DNA from: Microplitis mediator
Lineage: Eukaryota > Arthropoda > Insecta > Hymenoptera > Braconidae
Direction of reading: 5' to 3'
Assembly: GCF_029852145.1 (NCBI RefSeq)
Contig: NC_079974.1
Coordinates: forward strand, 13,083,041 to 13,147,040
DNA length: 64,000 bases
The translations under genes and the position numbers were made by a program. Of this stretch, positions 28,051 through 54,697 are shown piece by piece. Within the stretch, counting starts at the first letter, position 1, and each line of letters begins with the position of its first letter. The notes under the pieces were generated by a model. It ran no database searches. It was not told where the DNA came from and worked only from the letters and a program-made list of their open reading frames with translations.

Positions 28051-28658
28051 TTCAGTAGCCTAATATTGTGCCAACACAAGTCCTGTCGTAAACAATATTT
28101 TTCTTTGAAATGCCCCGTCAATGGCCACCGATCACGTCAAAATTGGTTGATCCGTTCGAAAGAATTCGGTGCCAAAAAATTTCAAAAAAATGGTTTTTTT
28201 GAAATAACTTCAATATTTTTGCTCGGATCGTTTTTGATGTAATGAATCAACTATTAGTGCTTAAAAAATTACGTTAAACGCCGCCAAGTTCGTCAAAATC
28301 GGTTGATTTGTTCGTGAGATATTCTATTTTAAAAAATTAAAAAAAAAAACGTGGTTTTATAAAATAATTCATCAATTCTTTATAAGATCAGATTTCGTTC
28401 TGAGAATTTTACTTAAGCTCTCTTAACTACGCCAAATGCCGCCAAGCATATCAAAATTGGTTGATTTGCCTGAAAGTTATTGCGATCCAAAGATTTTTAA
28501 AAAAGTTTTTTACTGAATACAAAATAGCCTTGGAGTTCGATGATCTCAAAAGCGTATAACAGTTCCATCTAAAGCTTGGAAAGCTCAAAATTATCGTAAT
28601 AAGTGAAATTTGGAGCGCTTTGCATTTGAAATAAGCGGAAAGTTGCAGGGACAGCCTG
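28051..28658. other. Diverged dispersed repeat, no gene seen
   Basis: The phrase gtcaaaatcggttgatttgt, or a close variant, recurs near 28136, 28290 and 28450, as it does at 25590-25790, so this is another decayed piece of the same repeat family. No supportable reading frame. Confidence 0.45.
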
Positions 28659-28753
28659 TACACCGAAAGATTGGAACCCGACTGGTTACTGTTCTGCACC
28701 GTACTGAGTCGGGTGCAGAACAGTAACTAGTCGGGTTTCAATCTTTCCGTGTA
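28659..28753. mobile_element. 95 bp hairpin MITE with TACAC ends
   Basis: Arms of about 42 bp start TACACCGAAAGATTGGAACC and end in the inverse ...TTTCCGTGTA, around a 10 base loop. A half copy (gcagaacagtaaccagtcgg) is at 34393. The terminal TA dinucleotides suggest a TA target duplication. Confidence 0.7.
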
Positions 28754-28944
28754 GAATGAAGCGTCTTACAAATTTTTTTAATAATAATCAATTAAATAAT
28801 TTTTCAAAAAACAAAAAATATTTAATTTATTGACACAACGAACAATTAATAATTAACTAGAAACCTTTTTTCAGTATCCGCAAAAAATTTTATGATATGG
28901 TTATATCGAAATTTCTAATATGTCTATATGTGGCCTGATATGCG

Positions 28945-29395
28945 CATATATAATTTTTCTCGCCTCCGGGCGGAATGCATCAACTTCGTTTTACAAAGCG
29001 GGAAGAAAGTTGACGCTTTCCACCCGGAGGCAAGAAAATAGTATACACTCCACGGAAAGTAAATAAGAAAGCCTCAGATCACATGTTTGTTGATCTCGGA
29101 TTCGCCTCGGCCAACAATTACATGTGATCTGAGACATTTCATACTTTACTGTCCTAGGTGTGTAGTATATTATTATTTCGCCTCCGGGCGGAATGCATCA
29201 ACTTCGTTTTGCAAAGTGGGACGAAAGTGGACGCTTTTCGTCTGGAGGCGAGAAAATAGTATACACTCCTCGGGAAGTAATTAAGAAAGCCTCAGATCAC
29301 ATGTTAGCTGATCTCGGATTCGCCTCGGCCAACAATTACATATGATCTGAGACATTTCTTACTTTACTGCTCTGGGTGTGTAATATACTATTTCA
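28945..29395. repeat. Two tandem units of about 218 bp, each with two hairpins
   Basis: cgcctccgggcggaatgcat occurs at 28961 and 29179. In each unit a first palindrome pairs this with ...cccggaggcaagaaaa (or a variant). A second pairs gcctcagatcacatgt with acatgtgatctgagac. The pair is bracketed by repeated tatgtggcctgatatgcg-like and catatatggtcatat-like text, so it may be one mobile unit that duplicated internally. Confidence 0.75.
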
Positions 29396-29630
29396 TATGA
29401 CCATATTGTCTTAATATGAAAATCGGCCATATTAGAACATTTCAGGCCATATATGACCATATCAGGCTAAATAATACTGATATGACCATATGGTCTGATA
29501 TGTGCATATATAATATTTGTATATGGCCAATATCAGGACATATATGGTCATATCTGAAAATTTTTTCACGGGTACTCTTTTTAACAAGAAAAAGAAATTT
29601 AGACCCTTCAGAAAGGTTTTACATAATTCA

Positions 29631-42765
<13,135 letters not shown>

Positions 42766-43009
42766 AATTTATAGTTTGACACTTTTTTTTATTTATAAAT
42801 TTATCACCACAAGATTTTTTATTAATAGTGTATTTATCTGGGTCACTTAATAATAAAATATTTTTTTATTGAAAAGCAATAAACAAAGTGCTACTATGGT
42901 AACCAAGTCTCGATAACCAGACTGTTAACTTGAGTAAACATATGATATAAATATATTTAGTGACAATATTCAAATGATACTACATTCAGAATTTTCTATA
43001 ATGAATTGA

Positions 43010-43236
43010 AATTTAACCGCAAATAACTTTCGAAGGAGAAATTTTATCGAAAAATTGCATGAAACCTTTTTTGTATTATAAATTGGTATTATAAATGTGA
43101 CAATTCATTGATGAGTGGAAAAATTTCAAATTGTGACAAAAAGTTTTCATCATGATAATCAAATGGAAAATTTAAATTTGTGATGCGGCACCTCTAAGTA
43201 TTAGATAGTAATAAAAAAAAAATCATAGAAATTATG

Positions 43237-43279
<43 letters not shown>

Positions 43280-43970
43280 ATATTCTAAAATTATGAATGT
43301 AATATTTATACTATTGCTAAGAATGCTATGAGGGAAGGGAATCATAGAATTTCTATGATTATTTTTCGACATCAAAATTTTGGAAACTGCTAATAGCAAA
43401 TAGCAAATATTAAATTCAACTCCAGCGTCCTTTTTACAGCATTAAATATTGAGAGCTGTAACCTTCACAGTATCTCTTTTTCGTTATTTCCAACAATATT
43501 TTCGATATATCTAAGAAAAAAACAAATAGTCGATTCCTTTGAAACAGTCTAATAAGGTATACATTACAAATTCCATGTCATTGACGTTTATTTTCACTTC
43601 CATTAAGTTTTTTTTACCATTTTACAGATATCTAACCCTTTGATTCAGAGAATTTTAGAATTATGTCACAGGGGGATTTTGACCGAGGAGATTTAGTCAC
43701 AAGGGGACTTTGATTGCAGAGATTTTGTCAAGAGGGGAATTTTACTCAGAGGATATTGTCACGAGGGGACTTTGACTCAAAGGATTTTGTCACGAAGGAA
43801 ATTCGACTCAGAGGATTTTGTCACGAAGGAAATTTGACTCAGAGGATTTTGTCACGAGAGGACTATGACTCAGAGGATTTTGTCATGAAGGGAATTTGAC
43901 TTAGAGGATTTTGTCACGAGGGGAAATCGGCTCAGAGGATATTGTCACGAGGGGAATTCGGCGTTCACCC
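43010..43970. repeat. MULE right terminal inverted repeat
   Basis: It is the inverse of 24379-25060, with ten rather than eight 31 bp iterons. It also has an extra segment of about 240 bp (about 43205-43445) that contains a long A run (43231-43276) and is absent from the left end. The open frame at 43714-43899 reflects the iterons and is not a gene. Confidence 0.88.
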
Positions 43971-43979
43971 AGTTTTTTA
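43971..43979. other. Right target-site duplication of the MULE
   Basis: AGTTTTTTA directly follows the terminal CGTTCACCC and continues into the satellite as it would in an uninterrupted monomer. It pairs with 24370-24378. Confidence 0.75.
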
Positions 43980-46900
43980 ACTATGTGCCATTATATTGAG
44001 TAGATTCCATCGTATGTACGTTAACATGTTAAATCGTAATCTTTTATTTGCGTTCTTTTCAAACAACCGACTACTCATACTAGTAAGAGCCGGCGTTAGA
44101 ATGAATTGTCAATTTCAGTCAATAACCATACAAGTATATAGCGGCGGATAGTTTGCAAAGTACTATGACACAAATTTTTGCCAATCACTTGTACTTTGTG
44201 TCGTTTTTTGACTTTCATAAATTTTTTCCTTTTTTGTTTCTTAATCTGACTAGGTTGGCTCCCATATTACATTTTTGTCTCTTAAGTTTACCACAATAAC
44301 TTGAGTTTTTTGACTACGTGTCATTTTTTGTCATCTATACATATTTTTTTCTTTAAATTATTAATCTGACATGGTTGTCTCATATATTTTATTTTTGTTG
44401 CTCAAGTTCACCACCATAGCTTAAGTTTTTCACCCATGTGCTATGACTTTTAGTAGTTTTCGTCTTATGTACGTTAACATGTAAAATCTCAATCATTTAT
44501 TTGCGTACTTAATAAACAACCCACTACTCATACTAGTCCGAGCCGGCATTGAAAAGAATTGTTATTTTCAGTCAATTACCATACAAGTATATGGCGAAGG
44601 ATAGTTTGCAAAGTACTATCACACAAATTTTTGCCAATCACTTGTACTTTGTGTCATTTTGTAACATCAATAGATTTTTCTTTTTTTTTCTTAATCTGAC
44701 ATGGTTGTCTTACAAATTTTAATTTAAAATCTTAAGTTTACCACCATAACTTAAGTTTTTTCACAATGTGCCATGAAATTTAGTAGTTTTTGTTTTACGT
44801 ACAATGACAGATAAAATCATAAGCTTTTTAATGCGTACTTTTTGAAAAGCCGACTACTTATACTGATACGAGTTAGCGTTGAAAAGAATTGTTATTTTCA
44901 GTCAATAACCATACAAGTATATGGCAGAGGATAGTTTGCAAAGTACTATCACACAAATTTTTGCCAATCACTTGGACTTGGGTCATTTTTTGTCATCTAG
45001 AAATATTTTTTTCTTTAAATGTTTAATCTGATATGGTTGTCTCACAAATTTTATTTTTTAATCTTAAGTTTACCACCATAACTTAAGTTTTTTCACTATG
45101 TGCCATTATATTGAGTAGTTTTTGTCTTACGCTTAATAACAGATAAAATTGTGAGCTTTTTTATGCGTTCTTTTCAAACAACCGACTACTTATTCTAGTA
45201 CGAGCCGGCGTTAAAAAGAATTGTTATTTAAAGTCAATAACCATACAACTATACGGCAGAGGATAGTTTGCAAAGTACTATCACACAAATTTTTGCCGAT
45301 CACTTGGACTTGGGTCATTTTTTGTCATCTAGAAATATTTTTTTCTTTAAATGTTTAATCTGATATGGTTGTCTCATATATTTTATTTTAGGTTCTCAAG
45401 TTTACCACCGTAACTTCAGTTTTTTGATTATGTGCCATAATATTTAGTAGTTTTTGTCTTACGTACGATAACAGATAAAATTGTAAGCTTTTTTATGCGT
45501 ACTTTTTTAACAGCCGACTACTTATACTAGTACGAGTTGGCGTTAAAAAGAATTGTTATTTTCAGTCTATTACCATTCAAGTATATGGCGGCGGATAGTT
45601 TGAAAAGTACTATGACACAAATTTTTGCCGATCACTTGTACTTGGTGTCATTTTTTGTCATCTAAAAGAATTTCTTTCTTTGAATTTTCAATCTGACATC
45701 GTTGTCTCATATATTTTATTTTTGGTTCTCAAGTTTACCACCATCACTTAAGTTTTTTGACTATGTGCCATTATATTTAGTAGTTTGTGTCTTACGTACG
45801 ATAACAGATAATATCGTAAGCTTTTCTATGCGTACTTTTTGAACAGCCGACTACTCATACTAATACGAGTTGGCGTTAAGAAGAATTGTTATTTTCAGTC
45901 AATAACTATACAAGTATATGGCGGACGATAGTTTGCAAAGTATTATGACACAAATTTTTGCCAATCACTTGTACTTTGTGTCATTTTTTGTCATCTATGA
46001 AAATTTTTTTCTTTAAATGTTTAATCTGACACGGTTGTCTCACAAATTTTATTTTTTAATCTTCAGTTTACCACCATAACTTAAGTTTTTCAACTATGTG
46101 CCATTATATTGAGCAGTTTTCGTCTTATGTACGGTAACATGTAAAATCGTAAGCTTTTTAATGCGTTCATTTCAAACACCCGACTACTTATACTAGTACG
46201 AGTTGGCGTTAAAAAGAATTGTTATTTTCAGTCAATTACCATACAAGTATATGGGGGCGGATAGTTTGAAAAGTACTATGACACAAATTTTTGCCGATCA
46301 CTTGTACTTTGTGTCATTCTTTGTCATCTAAAAGAATTTTTTTCTTTAAATTTTCAATCTGACATGGTTGTCTCATATATTTTATTTTTGGTTCTCAAGT
46401 TTACCACCGTCACTTTAGTTTTTTGACTATGTGCCATTATGTTTAGTCGTTTTTGTCTCACGTACGATGATATGTAAAATCGTAATCATTTATTTGCGTA
46501 CGTTTTAAACAACCGACTACTTATACTAGTACGAGTTGGCGATAAAAAGAATTGTAATTTTTAGACAATTACCATACAAGTATATGGCAGCTGATACTTT
46601 GCAAAGAACTATTACGAAAATTTCCGCCAATCACTTGTACTTTGTGTCATTTTTTGACATCTATAAATTTTTCCCTTTTTATTTCTAAATCCGACATGGT
46701 TGTCTCACAAATTTTATTTTTCTATCTTAAGTTTACCACCATAGCTCAAGTTTTTCAACTATGTGCCATTATATTGAGCAGTTTTCGTCTTATGTACGGT
46801 AACATGTAAAATCGTAAGCTTTTTAATGCGTTCATTTCAAACACCCGACTACTTATACTAGTACGAGCCGGCGTTAGAAAGAATTGTTATTTTCAGTCCA

Positions 46901-49900
46901 TAACCATACAAGTATATGGCGGAGGATAGTTAGCAAAGTACTATCACACAAATTTTTGCCAATCACTTGTACTTTGTGTCATTTTTTGTCATTTAAATAA
47001 ATTTTTTTCTTTAAATTTTTAATCTGACATGGTTGTCTCATATATTTTATTTTAGGTTCTCAAGTTTACCACCGTAACTTCAGTTTTTTGATTATGTGCC
47101 ATAATATTTAGTAGTTTTTGTCTTACGTACGATAACAGATAAAATCGTAAGCTTTTTTATGCGTACTTTTTGAACAGCCGACTACTTAAACTAGTACGAG
47201 TTGGCGTTCAAACGAATTGTTATTTTTAGTCAATCACCATACAAGTATATGGCGAAGGATAGTTTGCAAAGTACGATCACACAAATTTTTGCCAATCACT
47301 TGGACTTTGTGTCATTCTTTGCCATTTATAAATATTTTTTTCTCTAAATGTTTAATCTGCCATGGTTGTCTCATATATTTCATTTCTGTCTTTTAAGTTT
47401 ACCACCATAGCTTAATTTTTATAACTATGTGCCATTATATTGAATAGTTTTAATCTTATGTACGTTAACTTGTGAAATCGTAATCTCTTACTTAAGTTCT
47501 TTTCAATCAACCGACTACTTATACTCGTACGAGCCGGCGTTAAAAATAATTGTTATTTTCAGTCAATAATCTTACAAGTATATGGCGGAGGATAGTTTGC
47601 AAAGTATTATCACACAAATTCTTGCCAATCACTTGTACTTTGTGTCATTTTTTGTCGTTGATAAATATTTTTTTCTATAAATTGTTATTTTGACATGGTT
47701 GTCTCATATATTTTATTTTTGTCTCTTAAGTTTACCACCATATCGTAAGTTTTCTAACTATGTGCCATCATATTTAGTAGTTTTTGTCTTACGCACAATA
47801 ACAGATAAAATCGTAAGCTTTTTTATGCGTACTTTTTGAAGAGCCGACTACTTATACTAGTACGAGATGGCGTTAGAAAAAATTGTTATTTGCAGTAATT
47901 AACTATATAAGTATATAGCGGCGGATAGTTTGCAAAGTACTATGACACGAATTTTTGCCAATTTTTTGGACTTTTTCTCACAAATTTTTTTTTTTAATCT
48001 TAAGTTTACCACCAGAACTTAAGTATTTTGACTATGTGCTATTATATCCAGTAGTTTTTGTCTTACGCACAATAACAGATAAAATTTCAAGCTCTTTTAT
48101 GCGTTTTTATCGAACAACCGACTACTCATACTAGTACGAGCCGGCGTTAAAAAGAATTGTTATTTTCAGTCAATAACCATACAAGTATATGGCAGAGGAT
48201 AGTTTGCAAAGTACTATCACACAAATTTTTGCCGATCACTTGGACTTGGGTCATTTTTTGTCATCTAGAAATATTTTTTTCTTTAAATGTTTAATCTGAT
48301 ATGGTTGTCTCATATATTTTATTTGTGTTGTCTTAATTTCACCACCATAGCTTAAGTTTTTCACCTATGTGCTATTACATTTAGTAGTTTTCGTCTTATG
48401 TACGTTAACATGTGAAATCTTAATCATCTATTTGCGTACTTATTAAACAACCCACTACTCATACTAGTCCGAGCCGGCATTGATAAGAATTGTTATTTTC
48501 AGTCAATTTTCATACAAGTATATGGCGGAGGATAGTTTGCAAAGTACTATCACACAAATTCTTGCCAATTACTTGGACTTCGTGTGATTTTTTGTCATCT
48601 ATAAATAATTTTTTCTTTAAATTGTTATTTTGACATGGTTGTCTCATATATTTTATTTTTGTCTCTTAAGTTTACCACCATAGCGTAAGTTTTCTAACTA
48701 TGTGCCATCATATTTAGTAGTTTTTGTCTTACGCACAATAACAGATAAAATCGTAAGCTTTTTTATGCGTACTTTTCGAAGAGCCGACTACTTATACTAG
48801 TACGAGCTGGCGTTAAAAAGAATTGTTATTTGCAGTCAATAACCATATAAGTATATAGCGGCGAATAGTTTGCAAAGTACTATGACACGAATTTTTGCCA
48901 ATCACTTGGACTTTGTGTCATTTTTTGTCATCTATAAATATTTTTTTCTTTAAATGTTTAATCTGACATGGTTGTCTCACAAATTTTATTTTTTAACCTA
49001 AATTTTATCACCATAACTTGAGTATTTTCACTATGTGCCATTATATTTAGTAGTTTTTGTCTTAGATACGATAACATGTAAAATCGTAATCATTTATTTG
49101 CGTACGTTTTAAACAACCGACCACTTATACTAGTACGAGTTGGCGATAGAAAAAATTGTAATTTTCAGACAATTACCATACAAGTATATGGCAGCTGCTA
49201 CTTCGCAAAGAACTATCACAAAAATTTTCGCCAATCACTTGTACTTTCCATTATTTTTTGACATTTGTAAATTTTTCCCTTTTTATTTTTAAATCCGACA
49301 TGGTTGGCTCACAAATTTTATTTTTCTATCTTAAGTTTACCACCATACCTTAAGTTTTTCAACTATGTGCCATTATATTGAGCAGTTTTTGTCTTACGCA
49401 CAGTTACAGATAAAATCGTAAGCTTTTTTATGCGTACTTTTTAAACAACCGTCTACTTATACTGGTACGAGCCGGCGTTTGAAAGAATTGTGATTTTCAG
49501 TCAAAAACCATACAAGTATATGGCGGCGGATAGTTTGCAAAGTACTATCACACAAATTTTTGCCAATCACTTGGACTTTGTGTCATTTTTTGACATCTAT
49601 AAATGTTTTCCTATTCTTTTCTTAATCTGACATGGTTGTCTCACAAAATTTATTTATATTTCTCAAGTTCACCACCATAACTGAGGTTTTGTGACTATGT
49701 GCCATTATATTTAGTAGTTTTTGTCTCACGTACGATAACATGTGAAATCGTAATCATTTATTTGCGTACTTCTTAAACAACCGACTACTCATACTAGTAC
49801 GAGCCGGCGTTAAAACGAATTGTAATTTCCAGTCACATAACATACAAGTATATTGCGGCGGATAGTTTGCGAAGTACTATGACACAAATTTTTGCCGATC

Positions 49901-51340
49901 ACTTGGACTTTGTGTCATTCTTTGACATTTATAAATATTTTTTTCTTTAAATGTTTAATCTGCCATGGTTGTCTCATATATTTTATTTCTGTCTCTTAAG
50001 TTTGTCATCATAGCTTAAGTTTTTTAACTATGTGCCATTATATTGAGTAGTTTTTATCGTATGTACGTTAACATGTAAAATCGTGATCTATTATTTGCGT
50101 TCTTTTCAAACAACCGACTACTTATACAAGTACGAGCCGGCGTTGAAAAGAATTGTTAATTTCAGTCAATAACCGTACAAGTATATGGCGGCGGATAGTT
50201 TGAAAAGTACTATGACACAAATTTTGGCCAATCACTTGTACTTTGTGTCATTTTTTGTCATCTAAAAGAATTTTTTTTCTTTAAATTTTCAATCTGACAT
50301 GGTTGTCTCATATATTTTATTTTTGGTTCTCAAGTTTACCACCATCACTTAAGTTTTTCGACTATGTGCCATTATATTCAGTATTTCGTGTCTTACGTAC
50401 GATGACATGTAAAATCGTAATCATTCATTTGCGTACGATTTGAACAACCGACTACTTATACTAGTACGAGTTGGCGATAAAAAGAATTGTAATTTTTAGA
50501 CAACTACCATACAAGTATATGGCAGCTGATACTTTGCAAAGAACTATTACGAAAATTTTTGCCAATCGCTTGTACTTGGTGTCATTTTTTGACATCTATA
50601 AATTTTTCCTTTTTTTTTCTTAATCTGACATGGTTGTCTCAAAAATTTTATTATTATATTTTAAGTTAACCACCATAACTTAAGTTTTTTCACTATGTGC
50701 CATTATATTGAGTAGTTTTTGTCTTACGCTTAATAACAGATAAAATTGTGAGCTTTTTTATGCGTTCTTTTCAAACAACCGACTACTTATTCTAGTACGA
50801 GCCAGCGTTAAAAAGAATTGTTATTTTCAGTCATTAACCATACAAGTATATGGCGGAGAATAGTTTGCAAAGTACTATGACACAAATTTTTGCCAATCAC
50901 TTAGACTTTGTGTCATTTTTTGTCATCTATAAATATTTTCTTCTTTAAATTGTTATTTTGACATGGTTGTCTCATATATTTCATTTTTGTCTCTTGAGTT
51001 TACCATCATAGCGTAAGTTTTCTAACTATGTGCCATCATATTTAGTAGTTATTGTCTTACGCACAAGAACAGATAAAATTGTGAGCTTTTTTATGCGTAC
51101 TTTTTGAAGAGCCGACTACTTATACTAGTACGAGGTGGCGTTACAAAGAATTGTTAAATGCAGTCAATAACTATATAAGTATACAGCGGCGGATAGTTTG
51201 CAAAGTACTATGACACGAATTTTTGCCAATTACTTAGACTTTGTGTCATTCTTTGACATTTATAAATATTTTTTTCTTTAAATAGTTAATCTGACATGGT
51301 TGTCATATATATTTTATTTCTGTCTCTTAAGTTTATCACC
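43971..51340. repeat. 332 bp satellite array, right arm
   Basis: It continues the array interrupted by the MULE, with the same landmarks (acgagyyggcg, caagtatatggcgg, gcaaagtacta) every 330-340 bp and at least one 450 bp variant monomer (44093-44541). Monomers here are more diverged from each other than in the 14410-19420 block, and I see no exact higher-order repeat. It ends where the LTR begins at 51341. Confidence 0.94.
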
Positions 51341-52612
51341 TGTTATGTCCGCCGCTTAATTTTTTATTATTTATCCGGGATTTCTCCCTTTGGTAGCGAT
51401 AGTAATTCTGGACAAGCGAGTTGGAGGGTGCGGACAACAATAAAGAATACGAGGACGAAATTATCTTCCTATAATTTATTATTTATAGTGGATCTTTTCG
51501 AAAATTAAGAACCCAAACGTCTCCAAAGAGACTGGTGCTCTTGTTTAAGCCAAAGTATTTTATGATGATAGAAAAATAGTTCTTTCACCTACCTTTCGAT
51601 GTCAATTCTTCTTGTGCGGCAGCTATTATCCCTCCAGGACTAAACAGCTCACTCGACCTTCCTGAGGGTTGGTAGAATGGGTGCGGCTGGGTTGGTAGGA
51701 TGATATCTTATGTACTACTTTCGAATGAAACCGCAAGGTTGAAGTGATGAACTTGATTTTTTATTAATTATTTCAAATTACAACGTTTTTACTGAACGTC
51801 ACTTGTTCACTCTAAGTTTTCACAACTTTATATTTAATTTATATTATAGGATTATTTATCCTTAACAGATATTTTTATAAGATTTCAATTTATTTTTAAT
51901 GCGTCCTTTTTCACACCCGAAAAGTGGTTTTATGCGCAAATTAACTCGGCACGAGATGGAATCGCAAATTCACGTGATTTGCGTCACTGGTTCGATCGTA
52001 CCGGATGGTTTTTATAATCCGACAAATATTGTACCAGACGAACGATTACTACAGTTGCGTCAGATCGAATTTTAGATCAATATTTGAGGATTTGTAATAT
52101 AAAAATTTAAATCCCTTACTGACTTTTCGACGCAGATGCGGATTCCTGCAATAAGAATTAGCCTAGATCATTTAAGAAGTGCCCTTTTGACTTTTCAACG
52201 CAGAAGCGGATTCCTGCAATAGGGTTTAAGTTAAAAATTATTAAAAATCCTCTTATTGACTTTTCAACGCCTAGGGCGGATTCCTGCAATAAGAGTACAC
52301 GAAATTTCGACGTTCGAATATTCGCGGACCGTAAGTTTTAAGAACCGACTAGCCCTGAGCTACGGGTGCTCAGGCTTTTTATAAACTTTGGTTGGTGATT
52401 TGATGGGGAATTTATAATCATTGTCATTAGTGGAAAGTGACGACAGTTTATTATTTATTCGTTAAACTTATTGCAGGTGTCTTCCCACTATTCTTTGCCG
52501 CATAAAAGGTGAAAAAGCTGACGCTGCGTTTTCGCGCGCTTTTCAAAGAGGAGCTCAGAAATAATTATTTTAAATAATTATTAAAATAAAAAAAAAATAT
52601 TTGGACATAACA
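51341..52612 (-). repeat. 3' LTR (1272 bp)
   Basis: It starts TGTTATGTCC and ends GGACATAACA, a 10 bp terminal inverted repeat with canonical TG...CA. It lies between the satellite and the 3' end of the element. Inside, three copies of gacttttcaacgc...gcggattcctgcaata recur near 52120, 52187 and 52257, a period of about 68 bp and a likely enhancer-type repeat. Its partner LTR is outside the window, so identity and age cannot be judged. Confidence 0.85.
52118..52293. repeat. Three about 68 bp repeats in the LTR
   Basis: Each copy holds gcggattcctgcaata preceded by a cttttcaacgc variant. Copies diverge in the spacer. The position in the part of the LTR nearer its element-5' (U3) end suits enhancer repeats. 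Confidence 0.75.
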
Positions 52613-52635
52613 ATCCCCCGGAAAGTAAGAGGGTT
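52613..52635 (-). other. Possible polypurine tract next to the 3' LTR
   Basis: On the element strand the bases directly before TGTTATGTCC read ...TTTCCGGGGGAT. Only the last nine are purine-dominated, so this is a weak but correctly placed candidate primer for plus-strand synthesis. Confidence 0.35.
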
Positions 52636-54697
52636 GCAGAACTCTCTTGCTTTCCTAAACATATGTCCCCTCTTTTAAGAAGCTCGCGATAACACTTACA
52701 AATTTATTTAAAAAGAAGCTTACAGCTAAATATATGAAAATATTTAAAATATAGAAGATTACATTTGAGTTCCCCAATATTTATGGTGTATACGTTGTAA
52801 TACACGTATATATATGTTAATATGAATTTTATATAGTTTTTTTTTTTTTTTAAATATATCATTTCCCATTACCAAAATCATTATAATTATTCTTAAATAT
52901 AAGGATTACATAGTATGATTCCTAAATATTAAGATTAATTTATATTATTACTTAAAATTTGTGTTACCATTGTTTCATTTATCTTTCCACATGCATATGA
53001 TGCATACACATATGCGTAAATATGACCTTGAGAAAATAAAGGCAAAGTGAATTTCAACATGTATTACAATTTATTTTAATAGTTTTAAGAGTGACTTTTA
53101 TCATTTTATTCATAAGTTTAATTTCATGTGATTTTAACAAACACTCTCACAGCTAGCGCGTCTTATTACCGCTGACGGTGCGTTTATACGTTAAGTCGGG
53201 CATTCAGTCATCTGATTTGGAACTGATACAATGTGCACGTCTTTCGATCAAAAGTATGACCTCGGGGATCCCATTTATTATTTTGTAAGATTTTACGCCG
53301 AATTTACTTATATTCGGAGGATTTTTTTTTTTCAATTTGGGATCCCAGAATTCACATTTGTGAGTGTTATTACTCGTGTGGTGTATGTAATAATCTGTTA
53401 CACGTAAGTGTTAAAGTGTTAAGTCCAGTTAATTGTGATTGTAGTGTCTATTAATCTGTCTATTTATCCAGTTTTATTTAAGTCGGGGTTTTCTACCGTG
53501 TCGTCCATCCCGGCTAAAGCGTGAGCTTTTCCTGGCATGGAGTAAACATCTTTGGAGGGAAAAGGACGAGGACTTGGATGATTGGATGGAGGATTGAAAA
53601 TCCATTTCCTGGCTCTTTCGAAAAGATGGAGAAGATGAGCCGGAAGAGGGTGAAATTGAGGAGGTGTTGAAAAATGGGGCAGTTCGGCCATCACCAGCGT
53701 TCGCTGGGTAACCGAAATGATGTTACCACTTGCAAGTCAAGTTCAGCTGTCGGTTTTCTCTTTTTAATAAAAGGAAAATCAGCTTAAAGATCGTGTGTTC
53801 CTTCTTTTTAACCCAAAAATTCACACATTCCTTAAAATAACCGTATACAACTCGGATATGGTTAAATATGCAAGTGTATACGTAAGGAAAACTTGGTTTT
53901 TCCTTTTTCTTTTTGAGTTTAAAGTTTCACCCCCTTTTTTTTTTTGTTTTCTTTTTTTTTTTTATTACGGCGCAATTATCTAATTCGCCAGGTAAGTGTT
54001 CTTAGTTTATTATGGAACATATGACTAATCTGAGGTGAGTAACATTCTGAAGTTGGTCTTGAAAGAAAAGTTTCTATCTATTTACTGCTTCCATTTTCTT
54101 GTTATAGGTGGTGGAAAAGGAGTATTTTAAGGAGTTTTCCAGGATTTATTTTTAAAGGAGAATTTGGCGGAGAATTGGTGTCCTGTAAGAAAATTTTTGT
54201 CAAGGCTGTGATAATATTTGTCAGCGGCTGTCATCTGCGTTTGGATTCGCGCATGCGCTATGAAAGGTAAACGTTTAAATAATTTGCTTTAATTTCAAAA
54301 GTAATTTCGCGGTTTTTAACAGGAATTTACCAATTATCCTGTTTCCTCGAATGTTCAGGTGATTTTAAATTTCTTTAATAGTTTAAATGTAAAAATCTAT
54401 TATTAAATTTACTCTTTTTCTTTCAAAATTTATCATAAAATTTAAGTCTAGTCTAGTAATATGTCTCTTAATTAAAATTTTTCTCTTTTTTTAAAGTAAA
54501 GTGGTGGTAAAATAGGAATCTTCTTCGAAGATAACCATAGATATGTTTAACTGAATACAAAAATTTGTAAATGTTTTCAAAAATGGCCCCGAAAATTACT
54601 TCGGGATCAGTTCCTAAATAATTAGAAGAAGATTGCTATTTTTACCACGCGAATTTTTTTGTTTGATTATACATTTCTCTTATCTTATTTAGGTTGA
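52636..54697 (-). other. Long 3' region between env and LTR (about 2.1 kb)
   Basis: It is mostly AT-rich and without conserved coding sequence, except the small frame at 53464-53691. Pyrimidine runs lie at 53931-53965. Such a long stretch after env is unusual for gypsy-type elements. It may include an accessory gene, captured host DNA or decayed sequence. Confidence 0.5.
53464..53691 (-). CDS. Small ORF in the 3' region, unknown
   Basis: From ATG 53691 it gives about 75 residues: MAELPHFSTPPQFHPLPAHL, LHLFERARKWIF, then a Pro/Ser-rich part and AGMDDTVENPDLNKTG. It lies downstream of env on the coding strand and is richer in GC than its surroundings. No domain, signal peptide or membrane segment is seen. 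It may be an accessory gene or chance. Confidence 0.3.
   Translation of the reverse strand: MAELPHFSTPPQFHPLPAHLLHLFERARKWIFNPPSNHPSPRPFPSKDVYSMPGKAHALAGMDDTVENPDLNKTG

Noticed and set aside
43714..43899. 61-codon repeat protein in the MULE right end
   Set aside because: The frame follows the 31 bp iterons of the terminal repeat.
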